Positions 25,864 to 36,329 of a stretch of DNA of 64,000 nt are shown here, in pieces. Origin of the DNA: Hygrocybe punicea (taxonomy: Eukaryota; Basidiomycota; Agaricomycetes; Agaricales; Hygrophoraceae); assembly GCA_963556145.1 (NCBI GenBank), contig OY744463.1:3658001-3722000 (forward strand). Reading direction: 5' to 3'. Position 1 is the stretch's first letter. Each line of letters opens with the position of its first letter. A model generated the notes under the pieces. That model saw only the letters and a list, made by a program, of their open reading frames with translations. It did not search any database and was not told where the DNA came from. The translations under genes and the position numbers were made by a program.

Positions 25864-26718
25864 ATGGCCTCCAAACGCAAGTCCGACACGATGGAAACCT
25901 CTTCCGTCACTGTCCTCTCTGACCTGTCCGCATCCAGCAAAGAGAATGACGCGTCTCAGAGGCTTGCTGGGCCTGTCTTAAAGAAAGCACGCGTCACAGA
26001 CGAGCCGGATGCTTCTGCCGCCACCTCCAAGGCAAAGGCTAAAGGCAGGGCTAAAAAGGCTGACGTGGCTGAGCCGAAGCAATGGCAGGACGTGACCCTC
26101 GAAGGCGAAGATGAGGTGGGTGTCCGGATCGCACGTTTACCCGTGAATTACCACTTACTTGGCCTTGGACACGTCAGGGTAGCGTGCCCATTTTGTAAGA
26201 CGCTTCTCCTTTGTCTCGAGACGCGTTATAATTTCGCCAATCCCTCAGCGACGACTGCAATGAGATTAGACGCAAGATCCGCCTTTTGCAAAAGACCCCC
26301 AATTGGAAGGTTTATATCATCGCTATCTATTCAAAAAACTTGACAAAAGTGTCCTGATGTGTTTCAGGTCACCCACTGGCTCAGGGACATTGGCGGCATC
26401 AATGGCAACTCCTTCAGTCGCTTCAGTATGTCGTTTACCTCATCTCGTCCGTCAATCGTTCACCCGTCACTCCGACAGTGAAGGAGACTGGGCCCACTGG
26501 CGGCGCGGCGAATGGCACGTATTACGCTGCGTACGTGTACTTGTCCTAGCATGCATCATATACTAATTGCTGTATTACGCAGTTACATCTACTTTGAAAA
26601 AGTCAGGATTGCCGAAGGAAAGAAAAAGACCGCGAAGCGCGAGAGGAATGAGGTTGACCATTACCGCGGTCTCCCTAGGGAGGACAGGAAGAGAGTGTGG
26701 GTGTTCACCGGTCGCTAA
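25864..26718 (+). CDS. DUF7726 family protein, probable DNA-binding
   Basis: Begins MASKRKSDTMETSS; the first 80 residues are Ser/Lys/Ala-rich with KAKGRAKKAD. Splicing brings together GSVPIFDDCNEIRRKIRLLQ, TPNWKVTHWLRDIGGIN, NSFSRFM and, after two more introns, TYYAAYIYFEKVRIAEGKK and LPREDRKRVWVF. This is the layout of the fungal DUF7726 domain, a helical region seen in predicted chromatin or transcription proteins. One exon is only 17 nt (about 26179-26195, GGTAGC...TT), inferred from the family's VPIYD-like sequence and good flanking splice signals. A CAC microsatellite sits just upstream at 25814-25836. Confidence 0.78.
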
Positions 26719-26820
26719 ATGCGGCCTTCAAAACTTTGAATAATTTTCCGCAAGTCCTTATAGCACCAAATGGGTTACGTATTTTGGATTCTTAATACCA
26801 GTATATACATCTTGTTGCAA

Positions 26821-27484
26821 TCATGGTTCATCTTCCAGTGCTCGATCTGTTTTCCAGGTGTTTATCCATTCTAGAATGCGGGAGACATTTGTCTCTAGGT
26901 CGTCAGTGGTCTCGCTTTTTAACTCCACAACAATCTCGCTCGGATAGGACGACCGTGCTTCCTCGAGGACCACTTCCATAATCTCGGCCTCGTTATTTTC
27001 CTGAATTTTCTTCAACGGGAAACCCCTTGAATGCGCCCGACAAAGAATCCGGTACCGTCAGTGTCTTGGCCACGTTCAGGATGTAGGAACAAACCGCTGT
27101 TCTAGCCGCTCCCACAACGTTGTATGGTCACATCGGAGGACTACAACCAGGTCGGGCCAGCGTTCAGGAAATACTTCACAGGAGTGCCAATCAAGAATAA
27201 CACCACCACCAGCGATTTGCGGTTCCAACTCATCTAGCAGCTATGAAACATGACGGATGGAAGTGATCACGATGGGTGAAGATGACGTTGCCCACCTTGT
27301 CCTCGTCTACGGTGTAGCTTTGCCACATTGGGTCGAAACCCTCATGCAACCCTTTTTCTTTTATCCACTCGCCTACGTTGATATGTTGCAGCGGTTCTGG
27401 AGATGCCTCCGCGATGAGTTGCGCATGAGTGGTCTTGCCAGTTCCCGGTGTTCCGGTAATGACTATGACGGGTCCAAGTGCCAT
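26821..27484 (-). CDS. Adenylate kinase 6 / Fap7 (hCINAP)
   Basis: Three exons. The Walker A is GTPGTGKTT near residue 10, followed by HINVGEWIKEKGLHEGFD, a distinctive AK6/Fap7 stretch. Then LLDELEPQIAGGGVILDWHS with the DWHSCE motif, VVVLRCDHTTLWERL, GFPLKKIQENNEAEIMEV and a C-terminal WI. Fap7 is a nuclear adenylate kinase/ATPase that helps Rps14 assembly and 18S rRNA maturation. Introns use GTGGGC and a GTTTGT donor. Divergent to the RPC5 gene; start codons are 221 bp apart. Confidence 0.92.
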
Positions 27485-27631
27485 TTTTATTTATGCCCCG
27501 GTTGTAAAGCAGCTCGACTCGGCACCTTGAGACCGCCAGGTTTACTGTTTTGTTCTGATTTCAGGGTCATTCGCCAGTGCGCGATAGTATTGTTGACTCA
27601 CTTTGGCCTCCAACGTTGTCAACTTTGAGTT

Positions 27632-27659
27632 CCGTTCACCGTTCACCGTTCACCGTTCA
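27632..27659 (+). promoter_or_regulatory. Four tandem CCGTTCA heptamers in a divergent promoter
   Basis: CCGTTCA is repeated four times without spacer, 47 bp upstream of the RPC5 start and 148 bp upstream of the AK6 start. Could be a tandem factor site or simple slippage; function is inference. Confidence 0.45.
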
Positions 27660-27705
27660 GGCAACTTTCGAAGATTGTTCATTCTTCCCACGATTACATT
27701 TTCAG

Positions 27706-28668
27706 ATGGAAGAGGATCAGGTCATTGGTGTACTGCCAGTTCACTACTCAAACGCTCTCGCACCCAATATTCATATTCATCAGTTCCCAGTCCTTACCCG
27801 TCCGCTTCAAGCACCACCGTCCGCTATCTCGAGTGGAAAACGCATCCGTGCACGAATCAAGCCAACTGTTGGGAGAATCGAGGTCCATGTCCCCGTGGAC
27901 ACTCGCCCAGATGTTTGGAATAGCGAGAAAGGGAAAGCCCTCGGTATGGCTCAGGCGGATGATGACCTAGAAAAAAATCAAGAGTTTTCAAAAGCGAAGC
28001 AGAGAGAGGGTGAAGAACCACGATTAACTGACGTGCGCATGCGAAGCGAGCAAGTCCCACAAAAGGGCGTTCACATGCTAGGGATTATTCGCGACGGTAG
28101 TTTCACTCCCCATATCGTGTTCTATGAACTCAGCCGCCTTGGTGACTACTAGGACAACTGCATTTGCATCCTATTGCCCAAACCCATCAACTGCGTCCGA
28201 CTCTGACCTACTTGGATATTCTATCGCGGAAAAGTAAACGTCCTCAAGCTGGAGTTGACTCGGACTCGGACTCTGACGGGCCCCCACCCGACCCAGACGA
28301 ACCTGTTCCAATGCCCCTGCCGAAGAAAGATAAAAAATCGGCGGGAGAAGCGAGGGAGGTTCAAGTTTCAGCCCGCAAATCGGACGAAAAAGGGGGAATT
28401 CAACCTCTACAAGGTGGCTTATCTTCCGTTCGCAGGGAAATGTTGTCGATAATTCGAGCGGAAGAGGACGAACATTGGCAAGACCTAGAATTCTGTGACG
28501 CCGAAGTCCGTCGTTTCTTTCTTAGGGCAAAGAGCGTATCGCTAATCCGTGCACAACCAGACGGACGAATCTGCCCTTGCATTTGAGGCTGTATTTTCGC
28601 AGAGTGAAGATAAGTTGCAGTGCAAAACTGAAGTCACAGCCTTTCTCAAAGACATACCCGGGCTCTAG
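27706..28668 (+). CDS. RNA polymerase III subunit RPC5 (Rpc37)
   Basis: Exons 27706-28096, 28153-28505 and 28561-28668 give 283 residues. The N-terminal dimerisation part shows EEDQVIGVLPVHYSNALAP and FPVLTRPLQAP; the middle has MRSEQVPQKGVHMLGIIRDG joined to QLHLHPIAQTHQLRPTLTYL, the most conserved Rpc37 block; the end has HWQDLEFCDAE and AFLKDIPGL. Rpc37 pairs with Rpc53 in Pol III termination and re-initiation. The protein is shorter than human RPC5, as usual for fungi, and has an acidic DSDSDSDG linker. Exon 3 uses a weak GTCCGT donor. Confidence 0.88.
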
Positions 28669-28832
28669 CTGTACCGTTTGAGCATGTCTGATAATTTTCC
28701 AAAAAAAAAAACCATTAATATTGACGCACTCGATGCAGTGCGTGGCCATGGCGGACGCGTCAATTAAACTTCACGACTTCCATTCCTGTTCAAGTTCCTT
28801 TCTCGCAGCTCGCATCCACATCACCTTCACCC

Positions 28833-31800
28833 ATGACCTCAGACAGCGACACCGAATCTGAACCAGAAAGCTCGCAGTTCCATTGTACTCGGGATTGTTC
28901 TACAGCCTACCATCAAGCAAACGGCTTGGATGCACAAAACAACAAAAGTTTTGCAGAGAGTGCCAAAGTTGCAGTGGAGACCCTCAGGCACATGGATATC
29001 CGTGACATTCGCCAAGTCCGGTTCTCTTCCATATGAATGATGCGAGACTACTCATGTTCCAATGATAGAATCACACTCTTCACGCTGACATATTGGTGGC
29101 TTCCAACGCTATCAATGATTTTCTGGTAGATCCATTTCCGGCATCGAACGGAACTGTATCTGAAAGCCTGAGCACCTTCGCTGAGTTGGGTACGTTTTTG
29201 TTTTCTGGCCTCGGTATATAGACAGTGGTAATCATACCTGTTCGGTTTTTCTTCAGTGCAAATACCTTTTATGTCGCTGCTGTTCGAATACCGAAGGGCT
29301 TTCCATACTATCGCTGCGCAAGCTCTTGTGCCTGGTACCGCCGCATCTACTGTCGTATGTTGGGTGGACGTCATACTGGCCACTTTGAGCGAAGCAGTGG
29401 TCATTGTTGCCCGCGGTGTTTTTTATGACAATGCTCGGAATCCCGTTTGTCAATCTCTGAGAAAGCAGTCCGAAGACAATAACCTCCGAGCCGCGGCGCA
29501 GCTCCCACGTATGTCGTACTGCAGCTGAGGAGCGAGATATGGCTGAAGTGTTAGCAGAGACATGGCCTGGGGTTCCGGCGGTTATCTCTTCAGAACGGGC
29601 TTCTCCCGCTGCCAAACGTCTTGCTCTCCATTTGACATTTGCCGTATATATTATGGGACCACAATTTAGAGACTCTGATCCTTGGTCAGAAGGCGGGTGT
29701 GTATTAAGATTGATCGTCAGTGTCTGCTCTCGTTCATTTTGTTGATAGCGTCTTGTCTTGTGATATGTTGAAGTTCATGCGTACTTGCATCACCCAAGTT
29801 CCATATGCGAACCTCCTCCTCGATGCGTCGTCTACCAATGGCGACTTTCGCGAACAAGACCGCATAGCTTGCGCTATGATAATTTCTCTTTTTGCAGTGA
29901 GTCGTTTCACCCCGATCCAGTTCTTATTCATCCCTCTATGCAGCATTCAGATTCCGTTCCTCAACAAAACAACCCGTTATCGCCTTTCAGGCCTCGTAGT
30001 CTTACCTTGCTTTTGCACGCGATTCAGCTCATCATCAATCCGGAGGACACTCACTCTTCTCTAAAACTTGTCTCGCCTCGTGAAATCTTAGATCCTGCAC
30101 AAATCATATTACTCAGGTGGGGAGCCACGGTACCTTGGTGTTGGACAATCTGGAGCGACCAAAGAATGGCGAACGCTGAATGTATCACGTATTTGGTAAG
30201 CGGGATTGAACGAGATCAGTGATCAATCCTCGCTAATCAGAGTGCAGACTGCGACATGGCTTCTTCACCTTGACAAACCTCTTTTTGAAGTACCGGTCGG
30301 GGGTCTCTCGAAGAATTGGACGGTGTATCTTACACCGGAACTTGCTAAATATCCGGCTGCTGCTAGCTCGGCAATTGTTGTCGGTTTCCTCCCTTCGGTT
30401 TCCCAGTTGCTCCAGCTAATCTAGTTCAACCGTGTAGCAAATTTTACATCATGGTGTCCTATCATTGTGCTCCCCCCTGATGCTTAACCACCTCTCTTCA
30501 CCTTTAATGGATGTTTTTTTGAAGTGTTGTTGGGCAACTGTTCAATTATTTAACTCTGCCATGATGAATGGCTGGCGGACGGATGATTCTGCCATTGCTC
30601 TATGCAAATGCTTGTGCAATCTTTTTGTTGTTCTCGGTTCCACTGATGTCGAACTGCATGGTGAGTATTTTGTGTGATCTTCTGGACGGTGCTCACTAGT
30701 AACCGCAGTCAAGTGCTTCATTGTCGAAGCCTTGACTTTCGTCTCCCCAGATCAATTCCAGTTGGCTCTTCAACGAGTCCACGAGGATACGAATGTTCAG
30801 TTTGATGTCAAGCTTGAGGAAGGTGAACTTATACGAACTTGAACCTAATCGAATGCTTATGCCGCTCACTCTAGTTATCATTAGGTCCAGACGGCAAGCT
30901 TTTTTTATGTCATCATCCTACTTTCGGTTGTAACCATTTTGTTAGAGCGATGCTTCTCGATACTGGGCAATTCAGCACGGAAAAAGTCCAACTACTCCCG
31001 GCAAAATGGGTGCTCAATTTCTTAACCATTCTTTGGCGAAGGGGCTCTCAAGAACGTCTCCTTGGACAAACGATATCCACTTTCCTCAGTTCGTTGGTGG
31101 ATCGCTTATCTCACGAAACCCCAAACTCACCACCCATGGTCATACTATGCGACCCCTTACTGACCACACTTGCTACGCTTGAGTTAATGAGATCTAATCC
31201 CTCGTTCGGCGTTGTCAACAAGCTTTGGGAAGACGAAACCATCTGGCAGATTGCCATGGAGTTTTGTAGCTCTGATCTCCCCGTTGCTTGTGAGTCTAAA
31301 TTAGAAAATGACGGCGTTTTTGTTCACCTTGTTTCCTGTGTGACCAGCTGGCTTCGCTCAATACATCATCTCCGTTGCACGAGTGTGTGACTCTCTATGT
31401 TGTGCCGAGGCGTGGGACTATCTGCGGGATACGCTTCTATTAGTTCTCTCTCGCTCTTTCATCGGGGACGACGAACCGCTTTCCTTGATTGTTTGCCCAT
31501 CTATCTGCCTGGCCCTGCTACGTTTATTGCAACTCATGGATGAACATGCCAGTCAGTTTCCTTCAAACGATATGGTTTAGGTCTGATCTGATGTAGAGGG
31601 CTCAAGCACGATTCATTCTATCCTCACCGTGGACGATGACTCTATGTGCCGATCTGCAAACTATTCTGCATAACCGCGACGACCGGCAAAATTGTGAATA
31701 CTTCTGCGTACTGCGAACGCGGTTGGAACGCGTGGGGAAAGCTTTGCTGAATCGAGTACTTTTTCTTAATCTTCAGCACTCAAGTTGGTTTGATGCATAT

Positions 31801-32038
31801 TTCCATAGATTAAACGCAAATTACATCAAAGTACTGAAGGGCCTGCTTCGGTAAGTGGTTCTCAACCAGGCTTTCCCTGTGATGATATACATGGGTTTAT
31901 TTGCATAGCCATCGCTGGAGTGTGAAATGGATCTATTGTTCTGTCACTTGCATCCTCACCCGACGCTCATTGTGGTCCCTCGCGTCGACAGTTTCAGCAC
32001 CGATCAGTGCCGAGATGAAGCAAACCAGACAGACGTGA
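28833..32038 (+). CDS. Unrecognised multi-exon protein, helical
   Basis: I do not recognise the family. Many exons can be chained: MTSDSDTESEPESS to DIRQ; NHTLHADILVASNAI to TFAEL; VQIPFMSLLFEYRRAF to AAQLP; TWPGVPAVISSERASPA; MLKFMRTCITQVPYAN; ATWLLHLDKPLFEVPV; FLKCCWATVQLFN; MLLDTGQFSTEKVQLLPAKW; WDYLRDTLLLVLSRS; and ANYIKVLKGLLRHRW running to a stop at 32036-32038. The product would be roughly 850-950 residues, mainly leucine-rich amphipathic helices, which suggests an ARM/HEAT-like solenoid, but no repeat signature is firm. Several introns are near 50 nt. Exon borders in 29500-30900 are uncertain, and a split into two genes cannot be excluded. Confidence 0.5.
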
Positions 32039-32243
32039 TTACGGCATAAGAGCTCTTTTTGTGAACCGTAGATAAGGCGGGGATGCGGGGATGATGGCAC
32101 AATAGCGAGACATAATAGCGAGACATAAATACTCCTGGTGACTTGTGCATTACATAAGTCTGGGCTGATACTTTGGGCAATTTTCCGAGTCGCGGAAAAG
32201 TTCAAGTTGAACTTGGCCTTGGGTCTCGAAAGCTCGAACCCTC

Positions 32244-33512
32244 ATGGCGTCCCGTCGTACCACAAATAATCGTAGACGGCCGCTTTCTAGTTCGTCCCCC
32301 ACCAGCGTTCAAGTTTCTCTTCCCCGACACACTCCGGAGGGCTCCTGGAGAGCTGCAACCAAACGGGCGCATCATTCGTGTGTGCCATCCTACCCAACTC
32401 TTACTTCTGCGCGAAAGTGGGACGTAGATGCTTGGAGGAGAAGCAAGAAACGGCGTGAAGGCGTTTCAGTAAGTTTTATACGGTTTCCCTTACGTACAAT
32501 GCATGTAGCTCATCCATCTTATCCACATCACCAGCCACCATCGGAGATCTTACTGGCGGGTCATGTTCCCAATACCTCATACACTTCCAATCTTGCCCAA
32601 GGATCCTGCTCTTCTCCTACTAGGCCGGTATTCGCCTCTTCATCCATGGAGTTTCACATTTTCCCAAAACAGTCACAAAGAAAAAGAGAGGCTCGCCATA
32701 TCGATTCCATCTCTACAGGGTCCCAGATTGACAGCCATGCTTTGAACGATCTTACCCGACTCCGTTCTGATGCATTCGGAGAACTCCGGAGGAGCATCGC
32801 AGAGAATGGCGAAGGACTTGTCCGCCGCATGCGTGACTTTGAATATTCGCGTTCTAGGTCTGAGCAAAATTCCTCAGGCCACAGTCATAAGCGAGGGAGG
32901 AAGCCCAGATCGCTTATAATCCGGTCGTGGAAAGGCCATCACGCAAACGGACCCGATCAAGATGATGTCCAAATTTTCGCAGGAGAGAGTGATGATATTT
33001 CACCATCCGAAGGTCTTCATCTGGAGCGAGCCCTATCGTTGGGTTTGATGGATCTCGACGCTTATCATAGCGATGTCCATTCATCACCAAGCGCAACCTG
33101 TGACACCGCATCTCTTTCTGATGAAGAGCCACCTCACACCGAACTTCCCGAGCATGCTATCTCCCCGTCGTCACCCTATATCTCGCCTTCTCTCTCATTT
33201 ACACCCGCTTTATCTCATACATACTCAACTTCTGCCAATTCCTCTCTTGTATCACTTCCGCTGCCTCCCCCATTTTCACTGCCGAATGCCAATATTTCCA
33301 GCTGTGAACTCGATCCGTCAGTGTTGTCGATATCGCCGTTCAAGTTGGGCCTGGGTCTGTCAGTACCCTCATCCCGCTCCGAGAAAGCTATCGCTGCCCT
33401 GGCTCTGGCCATGGCAAATGGCGCAGGTGGCTTAAACGATTATGAATCGCTTCGGGCCCTCTACAACCCGTTGGCATTGGAGGATGGCGACGTCGGAGAG
33501 CTATGGCATTAA
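32244..33512 (+). CDS. Unrecognised 422-residue serine-rich protein
   Basis: A single open frame from MASRRTTNNRRRPLSS to DVGELWH. No domain recognised. It is rich in Ser, Pro, Arg and His, with a predicted helical part (SHALNDLTRLRSDAFGELRR, GEGLVRRMRDFEYSRS) and basic HKRGRKPRSL, an AT-hook-like or nuclear-localisation stretch. The C-terminal SRSEKAIAALALAMANGAGG and YESLRALYNPLALEDG look conserved in style rather than random, so a real protein is likely. It is the last gene before the transposon nest. Confidence 0.55.
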   Translation: MASRRTTNNRRRPLSSSSPTSVQVSLPRHTPEGSWRAATKRAHHSCVPSYPTLTSARKWDVDAWRRSKKRREGVSVSFIRFPLRTMHVAHPSYPHHQPPSEILLAGHVPNTSYTSNLAQGSCSSPTRPVFASSSMEFHIFPKQSQRKREARHIDSISTGSQIDSHALNDLTRLRSDAFGELRRSIAENGEGLVRRMRDFEYSRSRSEQNSSGHSHKRGRKPRSLIIRSWKGHHANGPDQDDVQIFAGESDDISPSEGLHLERALSLGLMDLDAYHSDVHSSPSATCDTASLSDEEPPHTELPEHAISPSSPYISPSLSFTPALSHTYSTSANSSLVSLPLPPPFSLPNANISSCELDPSVLSISPFKLGLGLSVPSSRSEKAIAALALAMANGAGGLNDYESLRALYNPLALEDGDVGELWH

Positions 33513-33859
33513 ATCACACTTTCCCTCAACCAATCCGATACCCACAGCCAAAAGGCGGAATGCTATTCGGAACCACAAGCACCCAACTCTTTTTCATTCG
33601 ACGAACCACTCTTCATGGCATTATTATTCCGACTCCCAAGATCTTCGCCAATGACCCAATCATAATTTGTACACATAAACAAGCACCCAATGTCTTTTCA
33701 TCCTGCATCGCCACTGTATCACTGTTCCCAAAAGCACGGCCTGTCGCCTTTGTATAAAACATGGCCATCTGCCTCCAACCCGTTGATTAATATAGGAGAC
33801 CTTGATCTTACCACCTGTTGAGATATCACTGAGATATCACTGAAAATGAAATGTTGATG
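33513..33859. other. Intergenic, no gene seen
   Basis: Likely the 3' UTR of the upstream gene followed by transposon border. Contains a tandem 'gagatatcactga' doublet near 33821-33843. Confidence 0.4.
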
Positions 33860-34329
33860 GACCCTAAAAATGGGTAAAATAAGCTTGTGTCTAATGTGGC
33901 TGTTCTCATACCGAACCCGTTGGACTCCTAAAGCCACAGAATCTCAAACACTAGGAACGGATCCGAGTCTCATCAGACAGGATCCCCAATATTGGACTTA
34001 CCTCTTTTGCACATTCCACCTTCCTTATGCATATAGAAGTATTTTACATCTTTTTGTGGATATTCCCTTTACCATCCATTTATCATGTCATCATCTCCTT
34101 GCAACCTCTTACTCATATCCCCATTCCCTCTTCCTCTTGTATCCCTTTGTCGGCTGAGGACTCTCAACCGAAATTAGATAGATGAAGTTTGTACTATAAA
34201 AACGGTGCTCAACCACCATATCAAAATAACAAAATCCAGTTCCCTTTTCCCTCCCACTCAGAGTCTACTTCATAGTCTAAGTCTTGTCACTGTATGACTC
34301 ACTGGCACCCTATACTCCTTCTCCACGTG
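33860..34329 (+). repeat. LTR-A family copy 1 (partial)
   Basis: Diverged relative of the LTR at 54322-55083: shared features in the same order are 'tctcatc-gac', a 'ttggactt-cct-tttgca' block, 'gcaacctc' with pyrimidine-rich flanks, 'gtactataaaaacggtgc' (TATA-like) and 'ccctcccactcagag'. The right part is cut by a hAT element starting at 34330. Its start (TGTAG) is not visible. It could be the 5' LTR of element A. Confidence 0.55.
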
Positions 34330-35176
34330 TAGTGTATGTCATGGGTTTTGAAACCCATGTGGGTTATGGGTACCCTACCTAGTACCCACGGGTAAGGGTA
34401 TGGGTACAGAATTTCTATCTTTGAAAAACCCATACCCACATATGGGTCCACAGGTATTTGACGGGTATAACATGGGTATAATATGGGTATAGCACCACTG
34501 CAGCAATAGCATCTCCAAGCCAGGGTCAAGGGTTTTACACCCTTCTCAATCTCTCCACCATGGCTCCCACTGCCCCCACCCAAGCCAAAGAAAAATCAAA
34601 ACCCAATAATAAAAAGTCAAAGTCTAGTGCAAGGGCCACACATCTGAATTTACTGGGTCCTGGAAGACCATTTCATGGCCTTCGACAGCTCCTTCCATCA
34701 ATGAAGAGCCTCCACAATCCTCGAGATGTTCCTCACAATGTGCATCTGTATCGGATGAGGAGGATGATTCCCCATCACATGTTGGAGGGGTTCTTGACCG
34801 TTCACATGATGCCATCATGATAGAAGCCGATGAAGATGACAGCAAGGTGGAGATGTCAGATGTAGAAGAAGATGAAGAATCTGCTGAAGCCAAGATAGGT
34901 GAGTTGAGTTTGTGCTTCAAGGTGTTTGATCACTCACCTGGGTCACAGACCACCTCTCCAAAGATTGGAAATCGCCGATTTATGCCTTTTTTGGCTCAAG
35001 GCCACTAGTCGGATATGTTGGTGATCACCGTTACCACTCATTTCAATGTATTGCCAAGACCTGTATGGACCGGGCATGATCAGTCAGAAGATTTCTTCAT
35101 AAAGGAGACTCAAAGTCGACCAGTAATATGAGGAAACATGCTAAGCAGTGTTGGGGTGAGGCTGTGACAGCTGTGG
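34330..35176 (+). mobile_element. hAT element 1, left part, truncated
   Basis: Begins TAGTGTATGTCATGGGT, matching the terminal repeats of two other hAT elements here (TAGGGTATAGCACGGGT at 39524 and TAGTGAATGGCATGGGT at 50913). The first 170 bp is dense in GGGTA/TACCC subterminal motifs. It then carries a transposase N-terminal fragment (34560-35180) and is cut by an inverted LTR-B at 35177. No right terminus was found. The left flank is 'tccacgtg'. Confidence 0.65.
34560..35176 (+). pseudogene. hAT transposase N-terminus (BED-like zinc finger) fragment
   Basis: Starts MAPTAPTQAKEKSKPNNKKS, a basic N-terminus. Further on, frame changes give PIYAFFGSRPLVGYVGDHRY, then FQCIAKTCMDR, a TGA, and VRRFLHKGDSKSTSNMRKHA followed by KQCWGEAV. 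The C-x4-C then H-x4-C spacing in this context is the BED-type finger found at the start of agaricomycete hAT transposases. Frameshifts and a TGA are present, and the catalytic core is absent. It is a dead fragment, but it shows the TAGTG-ended elements in this window belong to the hAT superfamily. Confidence 0.65.
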
Positions 35177-35880
35177 TGTGACAGCAAGTTTGATTGTAGA
35201 CCCGGAAGAGGAATCTATGGAAAGGGTGATCAGCTAAGAAGTGATCTGAGGAATTCAGTTTCTATAGAGAAGTCTAATCAATCCAACCAAAATCCAGGGG
35301 TTCTGGAATCAGAGGGAGAGTGTGGGGGAAGGGATGAAGAGAGGCATAGATGATATGAAGAGAGGACTAAGAAATAGAACTTTAAGATGTATTTCTATCT
35401 CTCATAATAGTACTACTTTTATACTACTATGAAGGATCCTGTGCTGTAGTAACTATGTACAACAAGCAAAGGCTGTAAGTGATAGGGGCAAGTGGAGAGG
35501 AAGATAGGAGGAGTGGTGCTATGTACTAGGAGACAGGAAACGAAGATATATGATATACAACTATATACATACTGATTCTGGGTCATTATGGACATTGCAT
35601 GGCGAGCAGGAACAATTCTGGAGGTGGAATCTGGAGTGGAATTGATAGGAGGGATCGGAATCGAGTGGAATCGATGATATGGGAATGGGAATGGACAGGA
35701 ATGGAGTCAGATATGAAGAGGATACAGATCCACACGATCCGGAGCCTCTACATCGGGTCAGGACTCCGATTGAGACCATCCCTGGTCGATCCAAATGAAA
35801 TAACAAAGATCCTGGAGTCATGGGAAGAAATAAGTGTAAGCGATGTCAAAAATGGATCACCTGCCTCCTGCCGTTGGTAA
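35177..35880 (-). mobile_element. LTR-B family copy, inverted, with adjoining internal sequence
   Basis: 35177-35752 is the reverse complement of the LTR at 50176-50772 (starts TGTGACAGC, ends CCGGAGCCTCTACA). 35753-35880 matches, in reverse, the internal sequence next to the 3' LTR of element B (around 50110-50175: 'gatcgaccagggatggtctc' and 'gagtcctgacc'). So this is the 3' end of an inverted LTR-B element, not a solo LTR. Confidence 0.8.
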
Positions 35881-36290
35881 TTTAATTATGTATTTGGATA
35901 GAATAATCATTAAATTTACATGTCCATTTTAAGGAGTAGTGAGGTTATATGGATTCAAATTGGGAATTGAGTCATATTAAATAAAAAAGCACAATATTCC
36001 AAGTGGGGTAGGTTCTGATTTTGGTATAGATTGTCATTGGGCATAAGGAGCTCCTGTAAGGGCTGAGGCTAAGGATGAGGTATTGTGCATTTGCAAAAGA
36101 AGAATTTTGTAATTTTGCTATTGCTTGTGCATGTAATAATTGCATTTCAAATTATATTACATGGGACATATATGTGATGTATAGACAGAGATATTCTGAT
36201 TACTTTAGATGACAATTTCTCAATAAACAATGGTTTCAGCTGTTGTGAGCTCTGTCAATGTTGTCAATGTTAAATATGTCCTAGCAGACA
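35881..36290. other. AT-rich segment of unknown origin
   Basis: Clearly more AT-rich than its surroundings ('aatttaattatgtatttgg', 'aattatattacatgggac'). No gene or transposon feature seen. A mitochondrial insertion or an old transposon remnant are possible; I could not match it to a known mitochondrial protein. Confidence 0.35.
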
Positions 36291-36329
36291 GGTATGTGGC
36301 TCAATCCTGTGGACCAACATGGGCCCACA

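Noticed and set aside
34340..34500. Telomere-like GGGTA repeats
   Set aside because: The motif is not TTAGGG, is interspersed in both orientations, and is confined to the ends of hAT elements with terminal repeats and target duplications.
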